Positions 1 to 6,155 of a DNA stretch of 7,982 nucleotides are shown piece by piece (the first letter of the stretch is position 1; each line of letters starts with the position of its first letter). Made by a program: the position numbers and the translations under genes. Origin of the DNA: an uncultured Anaerolineaceae bacterium (GTDB lineage: Bacteria > Chloroflexota > Anaerolineae > Anaerolineales > Anaerolineaceae). The notes below the pieces were generated by a model. That model was given only the letters and a program-made list of their open reading frames with translations. It was not told the origin of the DNA and made no database searches. Location: contig CALESS010000387.1 of NCBI GenBank assembly GCA_937907495.1, forward strand, positions 1 through 7,982. Direction: 5' to 3'.

Positions 1-1
1 G

Positions 2-655
2 GATGTTGTCGTGACGGATGCTTCTACCCTGGGCAGCGCCTTTGCCAACAACCAATTTGGCCGGAATATTATTGAAACTACCTCGGTGATCGCTGCGGAG
101 AATGATGCCATCTTTGTCATCAATGGGGATTATTACGGGTTTCGCAGTGATGGAATTGTCATCCGCAACGGAGTTATCTACCGGGATCAACCTGCCAGAA
201 CCGGCCTCGTTTTCTATCGGGATGGCAGCCTTGAAATTTATGATGAGACCAGCACCACTGCGGAGGATTTATTGGCGGCGGGTGCCTGGAACACCCTCTC
301 CTTTGGCCCGGCTTTGCTGGTGGACGGTGAGATACCCGCCAACCTGACCACGGTGGAGGTGGACACCAATTTCGGCAACCACTCCATCCAGGGTAACCAA
401 CCGCGTACCGGAGTGGGCATGATCTCGGTAAACCATTTCATCTTCATCGTGGTGGATGGCCGCAGTAATGGTTACAGCCGGGGGGCCACGCTGACCGAAT
501 TTGCCCGGATGTTTGTGGAGCGGGGTTGCTCGCAGGCTTATAACATAGATGGCGGCGGCTCATCCACCATGTATTTCAATGGAAGGGTGGTCAACAACCC
601 GTTGGGCCGGAACCAGGAGCGCGGCACAAGCGATATTTTGTTGATTGCCTCCTGA
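2..655 (+). CDS. Phosphodiester glycosidase (NAGPA-domain) family protein, 5'-truncated
   Basis: This is the C-terminal 217 residues of a protein whose reading frame is open to the left edge, so the GTG at base 11 is probably not the real start. Numbering from that GTG, family hallmarks are NGDYYGF (38-44) followed by an IRNG turn, an NQPRTGVGM segment (129-137), VVDGRSNGYSRG (147-158) and the glycine-rich NIDGGGSSTMY (178-188). The protein ends with a TSDILLI strand. These match the phosphodiester glycosidase / NAGPA domain (formerly DUF2233), named after the mammalian enzyme that uncovers mannose-6-phosphate by removing GlcNAc. In bacteria the members are usually exported and act on cell-wall or exopolysaccharide phosphodiesters, and the true substrate here is unknown. 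Any signal peptide would lie upstream of the window. The gene ends at a strong terminator and faces the DegV gene, so it is not co-transcribed with anything visible. Confidence 0.88.
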   Translation, partial: DVVVTDASTLGSAFANNQFGRNIIETTSVIAAENDAIFVINGDYYGFRSDGIVIRNGVIYRDQPARTGLVFYRDGSLEIYDETSTTAEDLLAAGAWNTLSFGPALLVDGEIPANLTTVEVDTNFGNHSIQGNQPRTGVGMISVNHFIFIVVDGRSNGYSRGATLTEFARMFVERGCSQAYNIDGGGSSTMYFNGRVVNNPLGRNQERGTSDILLIAS

Positions 656-681
656 TGGCGGGGAAGCTCCATCCTGAAACG

Positions 682-719
682 CAAAAACAGCGTTCGATCC
701 AATCCGAACGCTGTTTTTG
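682..719. terminator. Bidirectional intrinsic terminator between convergent genes
   Basis: A perfect 15-bp stem (682-696 with 705-719) encloses an 8-nt loop. The stem begins with CAAAAACAG and ends with CTGTTTTTG, so it has a GC-containing core and a T-run on the exit side in both directions. It lies 27 nt after the glycosidase stop codon and 29 nt beyond the stop codon of the oppositely oriented DegV gene, so it can end both transcripts. Confidence 0.93.
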
Positions 720-747
720 TTAACCCCGGCTCTGGGGAGATGGAGGG

Positions 748-1596
748 TTATTCGCCCGCCTGGAAGGCGATCGAAAGTGTGCCAGGGCCGACGTGCGCAC
801 CCACAACCGGGCTGACTTCGGACAGGATGGCTTCGATGGGCGAGAAGCGGGCTTTGGCGGTTTCCAGTAATTCCCTGGCGGCTTCCTCTTCCAGCGCATG
901 GAAAACCGAAAGGCGCACCGGTGTGCGTCCGCCGATGCTTTCTTCTGCCAGCGAGAGCATCTTTTCCAACGCTTTGCGGCGGGTCATCACACTGGTGACC
1001 AGTTCGATTTTTCCATCCCGGATTTCCAGGATGGGCTTGAGATTGAGGGCATTGCCGAGCAGGCGTTTGGCGCTGTTGATCCGGCCACCAGCCGCCAGGT
1101 ATTTAAGGGTGTCCACCGTGAAATATACCCCAATCTGTCCGTAGGCCTTGCGGGCGATTTGCTCGCATTCCGCCAGGCTGGCGCCAGCGGCGGCTGCCCG
1201 GGCGGCTGCCAGAACCTGGAAGGCCAGGGCCATGGAAACCAGCTTGGTATCCATCACCCGCACCCGCTCCGGCGGGAAGCTTTGCACGGCGGCCAGGGCA
1301 GATTGGAAACTGGCGGATATGCCGCTGGAGATGGGCAGCACCAGGACATCATGCCCGGCCTCAATCAGTTGGTGGAATAATTTCTCATATTCTCCCAGTG
1401 TCACCTGGCTGGTGGTAGGCAAGCTGCTGGAGGTGGAGAGGCGTGTGTAAAACTCGCTGGCCTTTATATCCACACCATCCCGGTAAGAGACCCCGTCCCA
1501 GTTCAGGGTCAGGGGCAATACATGGATGGGGTGGCTGTCAACAAGCTCTTGGGGCAAATAAGCGGTGCTGTCTGTCAAAATAATTACAGGCGGCAT
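748..1596 (-). CDS. DegV family fatty-acid-binding protein
   Basis: The 282-residue product has the usual DegV length. It carries the family's N-terminal TDS motif (8-10), the PTTSQ motif (60-64), SSGIS in the lipid-headgroup loop (90-94), DTLKYLAAGGRI (162-173), a KPIL segment and the near C-terminal GAHVGPGT motif (266-273). DegV (FakB-type) proteins bind a single fatty acid in the cleft between two domains. They present it to the FakA kinase for phosphorylation, which feeds exogenous fatty acids into phospholipid synthesis in the cytoplasm. No FakA is visible here. The ATG start is supported by an AGGAAGGG Shine-Dalgarno on the minus strand (complement of 1601-1608) and by the sigma70-like promoter just upstream. 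The ligand specificity and partner are inferred from the family only. The gene is monocistronic as seen here, divergent from the lipoprotein gene and convergent with the glycosidase gene. Confidence 0.93.
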   Translation of the reverse strand: MPPVIILTDSTAYLPQELVDSHPIHVLPLTLNWDGVSYRDGVDIKASEFYTRLSTSSSLPTTSQVTLGEYEKLFHQLIEAGHDVLVLPISSGISASFQSALAAVQSFPPERVRVMDTKLVSMALAFQVLAAARAAAAGASLAECEQIARKAYGQIGVYFTVDTLKYLAAGGRINSAKRLLGNALNLKPILEIRDGKIELVTSVMTRRKALEKMLSLAEESIGGRTPVRLSVFHALEEEAARELLETAKARFSPIEAILSEVSPVVGAHVGPGTLSIAFQAGE

Positions 1597-1618
1597 GTTT
1601 CCCTTCCTTTCTAAAAGA

Positions 1619-1647
1619 ATTCTAATTCAATCCAGGGGTTTTGACAA
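1619..1647 (-). promoter_or_regulatory. Sigma70-type promoter of the DegV gene
   Basis: Read on the minus strand there is TTGTCA (complement of 1642-1647), exactly 17 nt, then TAGAAT (complement of 1619-1624). Each box matches the consensus at five of six positions. Transcription would begin near 1612, giving a leader of about 15 nt that still contains the Shine-Dalgarno site. The -35 box also reads TTGACA on the plus strand (1641-1646), but no convincing plus-strand -10 box follows at a normal distance. Confidence 0.72.
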
Positions 1648-1694
1648 ACCGTAACCCGCCTATTTTCGACCTATTTAATCCACGATGGGAGGTG

Positions 1695-1706
1695 TGACCA
1701 GGGTCA
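1695..1706. promoter_or_regulatory. Inverted repeat TGACC-AG-GGTCA, possible operator
   Basis: This perfect 5-bp inverted repeat with a 2-nt centre lies in the intergenic region between the divergent DegV and lipoprotein genes, about 48 bp upstream of the degV -35 box. Its dyad symmetry and location suit a dimeric regulator. It is short enough to arise by chance, and no regulator is assigned. Confidence 0.25.
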
Positions 1707-1754
1707 TGCGGGTTGCCCGGCTCGCGGGATCATGTTCCATGAGAGGGACGGGCT

Positions 1755-1797
1755 TATACCAAATGTATACCCAATCCCTCCGGGGTTCTCCTAAAAT
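1755..1797 (+). promoter_or_regulatory. Candidate regulated promoter of the beta-helix lipoprotein gene
   Basis: An inverted repeat TATAC-CAAAT-GTATA (1755-1769) lies upstream of a TAAAAT -10-like box (1792-1797). No good -35 hexamer is found at 16-18 nt from that box, because the expected position (about 1769-1774) reads ACCCAA and abuts the inverted repeat. This arrangement suits an activator-dependent promoter with the protein bound next to the -35 region. The predicted start near 1804 gives a leader of about 42 nt ending in the GAGGAAG ribosome site at 1833-1839. This is inference from pattern only. Confidence 0.35.
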
Positions 1798-1845
1798 CTA
1801 TGCAATGGAAACACAAAATAAAGAAAGAAACTGAGGAAGTTTGAC

Positions 1846-3732
1846 ATGAAGAAATTGTTACTACTGGTAAGCCTGATTTTGATTTTTGCGCTCACAGCCT
1901 GCTCGGTGGGGAGCAGTGTTGAAGATGTCTCCACCACCAGCACCGGAAACAATCAAGAAACCACAACGGTCAGCGTGGAAACCACCCTGCCCACAGCGGC
2001 CAATACGGTTGCAGATGCGCTCATAGAGAATCAATCCAGCCATGAAGATGCAGAGGACCTGGTTTGGGATGCGGCCTCGGTAATTCAGATCACCCTGTTG
2101 GGAGATACGATCGAAGCCAATGCCGCCGGGGTGAGTGTGGCAGGCAGCACGGTCACCATTTCCGCCGCTGGTACCTATCAATTCAGTGGGAGCTTAAGCG
2201 ATGGTCAAATCCTCATAAATACCGAGGATGAAGAAATCGTGCGTCTGATCCTGGATGGGGTGGATCTTCATAGTTCCACCAGCGCTCCCATTTATGTTAT
2301 GGCTGCGGATGAGGTGGTGTTGGTACTGGCGAAGGGCTCGCAGAACCGGGTATCCGATGGCTCTGAATATGTTACTGCCACGGCGGATGGCAACGAACCG
2401 AACGCCGCTATTTTCAGCATGGCGGACTTGACGATTTATGGGACGGGCTCCCTGATGGTTGAGGGTAACTACAACGATGGCATCGCCAGCAAGGATGGGC
2501 TGGTCATTGCCAGTGGTACGCTCATCGTTTCAGCCCCCGATGATGGTATTCGAGGCAAGGATTACCTGGTGGTGGATGATGGCAATCTCACCATCCAATC
2601 CCAGGGGGATGGATTGGTCTCGGATAATGCTGAAGATGCTGCCAAAGGTTATGTTTCCATCGAAGCCGGTGTTTTCAATATTTCCACCGCCGGTGATGCC
2701 ATCCAGGCTGAAACGGATGTCCTGATCTCTTCCGGTGACTTCACCCTGACCACCGGCGGGGGCAGCGAAGCCCTCCCGGGTGACTCCAACTCTGCGAAAG
2801 GTATCAAGGGAGCCGTGAGCGTCAACATCGAGGGTGGCAATTTCAGCATTGATTCAGCCGACGATGCCATCCATTCGAATGATTCGGTGGTGATCAATGG
2901 GGGCGCCTTTGTCATTTCTTCCGGTGACGACGGCGTTCATGCAGATGCCACTCTGGTCATCAACAATGGTGAGTTCAGCATCCAGAAATCATATGAGGGT
3001 ATTGAGAGTGCAGCCATCACCATCAATGGCGGGAACCTGAACATCGTTTCAAGCGATGATGGTATCAATATTGCCGCCGGGAATGATGGCTCTGGCAGTA
3101 ACCAGGGAATGATGCCGGGTATGCGTCCCGGGATGGGAGGGGGAGCCGGACAGGATGCTTTTACGACATCCGGCAACAATCTACTTACCATCCATGGTGG
3201 TTTGATCGTCGTGGAAGCGGCTGGGGATGGGTTGGATGTGAACGGTTCCATCACCATGACGGGCGGTGTGGTGCTGGTGAACGGCCCAACCGAGCAAATG
3301 AATGGCGCAATTGATTATGATGGTTTCTTCAATATCTCCGGCGGCCTGATCGCGGCTGCCGGCAGTGCGGGAATGGCGATGGCACCCAGTGCCTCATCCG
3401 GGCAGAATTCCTTGCTGGTCTTCTTCTCCTCCAACCAGCCGGCGGGCACCCTGGTGCATATTCAAGATGACAATGGGACCGATGTATTCACGTTTGCACC
3501 CACCAAGCAATTTCAATCTTTCGCCTTCTCCTCGCCAGACCTGATGCAAGGCTCAGGCTACCAGATCTACCTGGGCGGCAGTTCCACCGGCACCCTCAGC
3601 GGCCAAGATTATGAGGGCGGAACCTACAGCGGCGGAACCCTGTACTCGAGTGTGACCATTTCCGCAGGTGTAACCCAGGTCGGCACGGGCGGCATGGGCG
3701 GTCGACCCGGCGGTGGAGGCCCACGTCCCTAA
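1846..3732 (+). CDS. Carbohydrate-binding (Cthe_2159-type) beta-helix lipoprotein
   Basis: The 628-residue product begins with a lipoprotein signal peptide: MKK, a hydrophobic stretch, then a lipobox LTAC with Cys19 as the predicted lipidated residue. A Ser/Thr-rich linker follows (about 20-60). From about 75 to 500 there are repeated parallel beta-helix rungs, each with a short acidic turn: NDGIASKD (210-217), DDGIRGKD (232-239), GDGLVSDN (254-261), GDAIQAET (283-290), DDAIHSND (339-346), DDGVHADA (361-368), DDGINIAA (404-411) and GDGLDVNG (460-467). This pattern matches the Cthe_2159 family (DUF4353), whose founding member is a calcium-dependent, polysaccharide-lyase-like fold that binds cellulose and acidic sugars. 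A Met/Gly/Pro-rich insert lies at 419-435, and the C-terminus is Gly/Pro-rich. GAGGAAG, 6 nt before the ATG, fixes the start. The protein should sit on the outer face of the membrane. In related bacteria such proteins often neighbour VTC and DUF4956 genes, as here. Ligand and any enzymatic activity are unknown. Confidence 0.85.
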   Translation: MKKLLLLVSLILIFALTACSVGSSVEDVSTTSTGNNQETTTVSVETTLPTAANTVADALIENQSSHEDAEDLVWDAASVIQITLLGDTIEANAAGVSVAGSTVTISAAGTYQFSGSLSDGQILINTEDEEIVRLILDGVDLHSSTSAPIYVMAADEVVLVLAKGSQNRVSDGSEYVTATADGNEPNAAIFSMADLTIYGTGSLMVEGNYNDGIASKDGLVIASGTLIVSAPDDGIRGKDYLVVDDGNLTIQSQGDGLVSDNAEDAAKGYVSIEAGVFNISTAGDAIQAETDVLISSGDFTLTTGGGSEALPGDSNSAKGIKGAVSVNIEGGNFSIDSADDAIHSNDSVVINGGAFVISSGDDGVHADATLVINNGEFSIQKSYEGIESAAITINGGNLNIVSSDDGINIAAGNDGSGSNQGMMPGMRPGMGGGAGQDAFTTSGNNLLTIHGGLIVVEAAGDGLDVNGSITMTGGVVLVNGPTEQMNGAIDYDGFFNISGGLIAAAGSAGMAMAPSASSGQNSLLVFFSSNQPAGTLVHIQDDNGTDVFTFAPTKQFQSFAFSSPDLMQGSGYQIYLGGSSTGTLSGQDYEGGTYSGGTLYSSVTISAGVTQVGTGGMGGRPGGGGPRP

Positions 3733-3747
3733 AGGCTCGTAGTGCCG

Positions 3748-3838
3748 CAAAAAAGCCAGGCGCCAGCAGGAAGATGACGCCTGGCAACCTCCGAGATGTT
3801 GTGCCTTCTGGCACAGGGACTGTTGGCGTAACCGCCAA
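3748..3838 (-). ncRNA. Candidate minus-strand small RNA with three hairpins
   Basis: Read on the minus strand this segment folds into TTGGCG-loop-CGCCAA (complement of 3823-3838), TGTGCC-AGAA-GGCACA (complement of 3800-3815) and a terminator hairpin with a T6 tail. A -10-like TATAGT (complement of 3844-3849) would start transcription near 3837, giving an RNA of about 90 nt. The matching -35 position reads TTTTTA, which is weak. I do not recognise an Rfam family. The alternative is that the hairpins are plus-strand structures in the 3' end of the lipoprotein mRNA or the leader of the VTC operon. There is no sign of a protein encoded here. Confidence 0.3.
3749..3785 (-). terminator. Intrinsic terminator oriented for minus-strand transcription
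   Basis: A perfect 8-bp GC-rich stem (GCCAGGCG at 3755-3762 with CGCCTGGC at 3778-3785) and a 15-nt loop is preceded on the plus strand by six As (3749-3754). On the minus strand this is a stem followed by TTTTTT, which is canonical. On the plus strand no T-run follows, so it is a poor terminator for the lipoprotein gene. At most it could act as an mRNA-stabilising hairpin, and read-through into the VTC operon is possible. Confidence 0.6.
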
Positions 3839-3851
3839 ACCAGACTATACA
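3823..3851 (+). promoter_or_regulatory. Weak candidate promoter of the VTC-DUF4956 operon
   Basis: TTGGCG (3823-3828) is followed after 17 nt by TATACA (3846-3851), each a four-of-six match to the sigma70 boxes. The start would be near 3858, leaving a leader of about 70 nt before the ATG at 3927. A second -10-like box, TAAGAT, lies at 3883-3888 without a partner. The site overlaps the proposed minus-strand -10 box, so the two may be a bidirectional promoter. Confidence 0.3.
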
Positions 3852-3926
3852 AAAAATAAACCACCCTAAAAAGCTTCTACCTTAAGATTAGTACAGCACA
3901 GAAAACCCAATGGATGGAGTGATCCG

Positions 3927-4787
3927 ATGAATCGAAGAGTTTGGCCCAATACCCAGATGTATGATCCAGCCCGCATCCAATCCTGCATGCAGCCCGAATC
4001 TCAACTCGGCTGGACCAGTGATTCGATGAAATTGGCGATGGCGGCGGATGGTTTTGACCCCATCAGCCTCAAGGAGATGGATGAAGTGGCCTTGCTCAAC
4101 CGGGTGGATATCAAGTTCATGCTGAACGAGTCCCGGCTGCTGGACGTGCTGACTGCCTTGCAGAGCGATTACTGGATCTTATCCGTTAATGGAAAACGCA
4201 TGAATCATTATCGTACCCTGTACTTTGACACGCCGGATTTCGCTCTCTATCGTTTGCATGTCAATGACCGGGCGGAACGTTACAAGGTACGCAGCCGGGA
4301 GTACACCGATACGCGCACCTCTTTTTTGGAGGTGAAGCATAAGACCCGCAAAGACCGCACGATCAAAGAACGGATATCTACCAGCAGCCAGATGAGGGAG
4401 CTTACCCCCGAAGCTGAGGCCTGGTTGGATGTCATCTACCCCTATGATTGCCAAACCCTGCAGCCCACCCTCTGGAACAGTTTTACCCGCATCACCCTGG
4501 TCAGCAAACATCTGTGCGAGCGGGTGACGTTGGATACCAACATCTCGTTCTACGCCTCAGAACGCTCGGTTGATTTGAACGGACTGGCCATTGCAGAGGT
4601 CAAAAGGGATGCAAGCTATGCTTCGTCGCCCTTCCTGGAGCAAATGCGGGCTCAACGTCTCCACCCCAGGGGATTTAGCAAATATTGCATGGGTGTTTCC
4701 ATGTTGTTTGACCAGGTGAAGAAAAATATCTTGAAACCAAAACTGCTGAAGATTGAAAAAATGATCGGAGGAATTCATTATGAGTGA
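3927..4787 (+). CDS. VTC-domain polyphosphate polymerase-like protein
   Basis: This 286-residue protein matches the VTC domain, an antiparallel beta tunnel lined with basic residues that in yeast Vtc4 makes polyphosphate from ATP. Visible hallmarks are VALLNRVDIKF (54-64, Lys63), LYFDT (98-102), RYKVRSREY (118-126, Lys120, Arg122 and Arg124), FLEVKHKTRKDRTIKER (133-149), ERVTLDT (198-204), AIAEVKRD (221-228, Glu224 and Lys226) and FSKYC (250-254, Lys252). Thus the basic tunnel residues and metal-binding glutamates appear intact. The start is set by GGAG at 3916-3919, 7 nt before the ATG. The core domain begins near residue 45, leaving an unusual N-terminal extension of about 45 residues. No membrane segment is seen, so the protein is probably cytoplasmic and may dock on the overlapping DUF4956 protein. 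Polyphosphate as product is inferred from the family. Bacterial members are largely uncharacterised and could use another nucleotide or make another phosphate polymer. Confidence 0.87.
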   Translation: MNRRVWPNTQMYDPARIQSCMQPESQLGWTSDSMKLAMAADGFDPISLKEMDEVALLNRVDIKFMLNESRLLDVLTALQSDYWILSVNGKRMNHYRTLYFDTPDFALYRLHVNDRAERYKVRSREYTDTRTSFLEVKHKTRKDRTIKERISTSSQMRELTPEAEAWLDVIYPYDCQTLQPTLWNSFTRITLVSKHLCERVTLDTNISFYASERSVDLNGLAIAEVKRDASYASSPFLEQMRAQRLHPRGFSKYCMGVSMLFDQVKKNILKPKLLKIEKMIGGIHYE

Positions 4788-5418
4788 TTTTGCCAATTTT
4801 TTATTGAGTTTTGCCTTTAACTTCCTGGCGGCTTTGCTAGTGGTGCGTTTTATTTATTATCCCTCCACCCATAACAAGCGCTATGTATTTACGTTTCTGG
4901 CTTTTAATACCGTGATTTATTTTGTGCTGGCGTTCATGGCCAGTATCGAAATCGGAATTGGGGTTGGGTTTGGCTTGTTTGCCATCTTCTCCATTTTACG
5001 TTACCGCACAGATCCGATCCCGATCCGCGAGATGACCTATTTGTTCATCATTGCTGCGCTGCCGGTGATGAATTCCGCCGCCACCAACGGGGATGTGTGG
5101 CCGCAGTTGATCCTAGCCAATGGAGTCATCCTGGGAATTATGTGGGTGCTGGAGAAGGAATGGGGATTTCATTACGAAGCCTCGAAAAGAATAACTTATG
5201 AAAAAATAGAACTAATCCGGCCAGATCGGCGGGCCGAATTGCTGGCCGACCTGGAATTGAGGACCGGATTAAAAATCAAGCGTATCATTATCGGCAAAGT
5301 GGATTTTTTACGGGATACGGCCAATCTCAAAGTGTATTATGATGATCCAACCTCAGAAGAATGGCTGCACAGCAGCGAGCCGGAAGTAGTGGTATTCAGC
5401 AAAGGGGATAACGATTAG
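4780..5418 (+). CDS. DUF4956 family membrane protein
   Basis: The 212-residue product has a hydrophobic N-terminal half with about four membrane segments (roughly 7-27, 36-55, 57-74 and 84-123, the last possibly two helices) and a soluble C-terminal domain (about 128-212). The family signature FAIFSILRYRT-x4-IREMTYLF (67-89) is present. The start is fixed by GGAGG at 4767-4771, 8 nt before the ATG. The gene overlaps the VTC gene by 8 nt, which indicates translational coupling. The function of DUF4956 is unknown. Its recurring pairing with VTC-domain proteins suggests a membrane anchor, channel or regulator for the polymerase, by analogy with the membrane subunits of the yeast VTC complex. That role is inference, not homology. 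The C-terminal domain has alternating beta and alpha character and faces the cytoplasm if there are four helices with the N-terminus inside. Confidence 0.88.
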   Translation: MSDFANFLLSFAFNFLAALLVVRFIYYPSTHNKRYVFTFLAFNTVIYFVLAFMASIEIGIGVGFGLFAIFSILRYRTDPIPIREMTYLFIIAALPVMNSAATNGDVWPQLILANGVILGIMWVLEKEWGFHYEASKRITYEKIELIRPDRRAELLADLELRTGLKIKRIIIGKVDFLRDTANLKVYYDDPTSEEWLHSSEPEVVVFSKGDND

Positions 5419-5453
5419 ATGGTTCGTTGCCGCTTGTTTGGGAATAGATTGGA

Positions 5454-5459
5454 TATAAT
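5454..5459 (+). promoter_or_regulatory. Consensus -10 box (TATAAT) placed for leaderless transcription
   Basis: A perfect TATAAT lies only six bases before the ATG at 5466, and the bases between contain no Shine-Dalgarno sequence. Transcription starting six to seven bases after the box would begin on or beside the A of the ATG, giving a leaderless mRNA. The -35 region is poor: TTGCCG at 5428-5433 would need a 20-nt spacer and TTGTTT at 5434-5439 only 14. The box lies in the 47-nt gap after the DUF4956 gene, so the two-component pair can be transcribed on its own. Confidence 0.65.
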
Positions 5460-5465
5460 TCATCC

Positions 5466-6155
5466 ATGAAACGGAAAATCCTGGTGGTTGATGATACAAA
5501 AAATGTCCAGTTGCTGTTAATGGATTTCCTCAACAGCCAGGATTTTGACGTCGTGACTGCTTCGGATGGCAGGGAGGCATTGGAAACTGTCCGAATTGAG
5601 TCCCCGGACTTGATCCTGTTAGACATTATGATGCCCAATATGGACGGTTACCAGTTTATCAGCCATTTGCGGCGCGTATCCAGCATTCCAGTCATCATGA
5701 TTACGGCCAAACAACAGGAAGCGGATGTAATTCATGGCTTTGACCTGGGGGCGGATGATTACATCACCAAGCCATTCCGCTTGCGGGAGCTGCTGGTGCG
5801 CATGCGAGCTATACTCCGGCGGGCTGCTCCTCCACAATCTGGCGGAGTGTTGCTTTCGGTGGGGGATCTCTGCCTGGATACCAGTCAACATACCGTGAAA
5901 AAGCAAAACGAAGTGATAAACCTCACGCCCCTGGAGTTCCACATCCTGGAAATGCTGATGCAAGCCCCCGGCCGGGTATTGAAACGGGCGGACTTGAGCA
6001 TCCGCTTGATGGAGAATGGTTACACAGGGTCTGAATCTACCCTGAAGATTCATATTCGCAACCTGCGACTTAAATTGGATGACGACCTGAATCAACCCCG
6101 CTACATTGAAACCGTCTTTGGAGTGGGATATCGCTTTGTGGAGGCTGATGAATGA
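5466..6155 (+). CDS. OmpR/PhoB-type two-component response regulator
   Basis: The 229-residue protein has an N-terminal receiver domain (about 4-118) with acidic pair Asp9-Asp10, phospho-acceptor Asp53 in LLDIMMPNMDG, Thr80 and Lys102 in the TKPF motif. A C-terminal winged-helix DNA-binding domain follows (about 128-226) with NLTPLEFHILEML (152-164), the recognition-helix region STLKIHIRNLRLKL (191-204) and the wing ETVFGVGYRF (215-224). All key receiver residues are intact. It should be phosphorylated by the kinase encoded immediately downstream and then bind tandem DNA repeats as a dimer. The ATG has no ribosome site but an ideal -10 box just upstream, so I keep this start as leaderless. 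Targets are unknown. The adjacent VTC-DUF4956 operon, the lipoprotein gene and the secreted-protein gene are the nearest candidates. Confidence 0.95.
   Translation: MKRKILVVDDTKNVQLLLMDFLNSQDFDVVTASDGREALETVRIESPDLILLDIMMPNMDGYQFISHLRRVSSIPVIMITAKQQEADVIHGFDLGADDYITKPFRLRELLVRMRAILRRAAPPQSGGVLLSVGDLCLDTSQHTVKKQNEVINLTPLEFHILEMLMQAPGRVLKRADLSIRLMENGYTGSESTLKIHIRNLRLKLDDDLNQPRYIETVFGVGYRFVEADE

Noticed and set aside
11..655. GTG at base 11 as the true start of the glycosidase gene
   Set aside because: The frame remains open to the window edge, no ribosome site precedes the GTG, and the family normally has more N-terminal sequence including a signal peptide or domain strands.
740..1450. Plus-strand open frames across the DegV gene
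   Set aside because: They are antisense frames of a well-conserved DegV coding sequence with no own ribosome sites.
1641..1666. Plus-strand promoter using TTGACA (1641) and TATTTT (1661)
   Set aside because: The spacer is only 14 nt. The same bases are better explained as the minus-strand -35 box of the DegV promoter.
3771..3838. Plus-strand resemblance to the core of a SAM-I (S-box) riboswitch (GATGA, GGCAACC and a GTGCC hairpin)
   Set aside because: The 5' half of the S-box (closing stem and GAGGGACTGGCC region) is missing, spacings do not fit, and the downstream gene is not a methionine-pathway gene. An Infernal search with the SAM-clan models would decide.
3748..3838. Cyclic-di-GMP (GEMM) riboswitch on either strand
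   Set aside because: The conserved GCAAACC / GAAA / GGGACGCAAAGCC core is not present in order.
3553..3864. Minus-strand open frames of 80-103 codons over the lipoprotein 3' end
   Set aside because: They overlap a clear gene, have no ribosome site, cross the hairpin cluster and show no recognisable motif.
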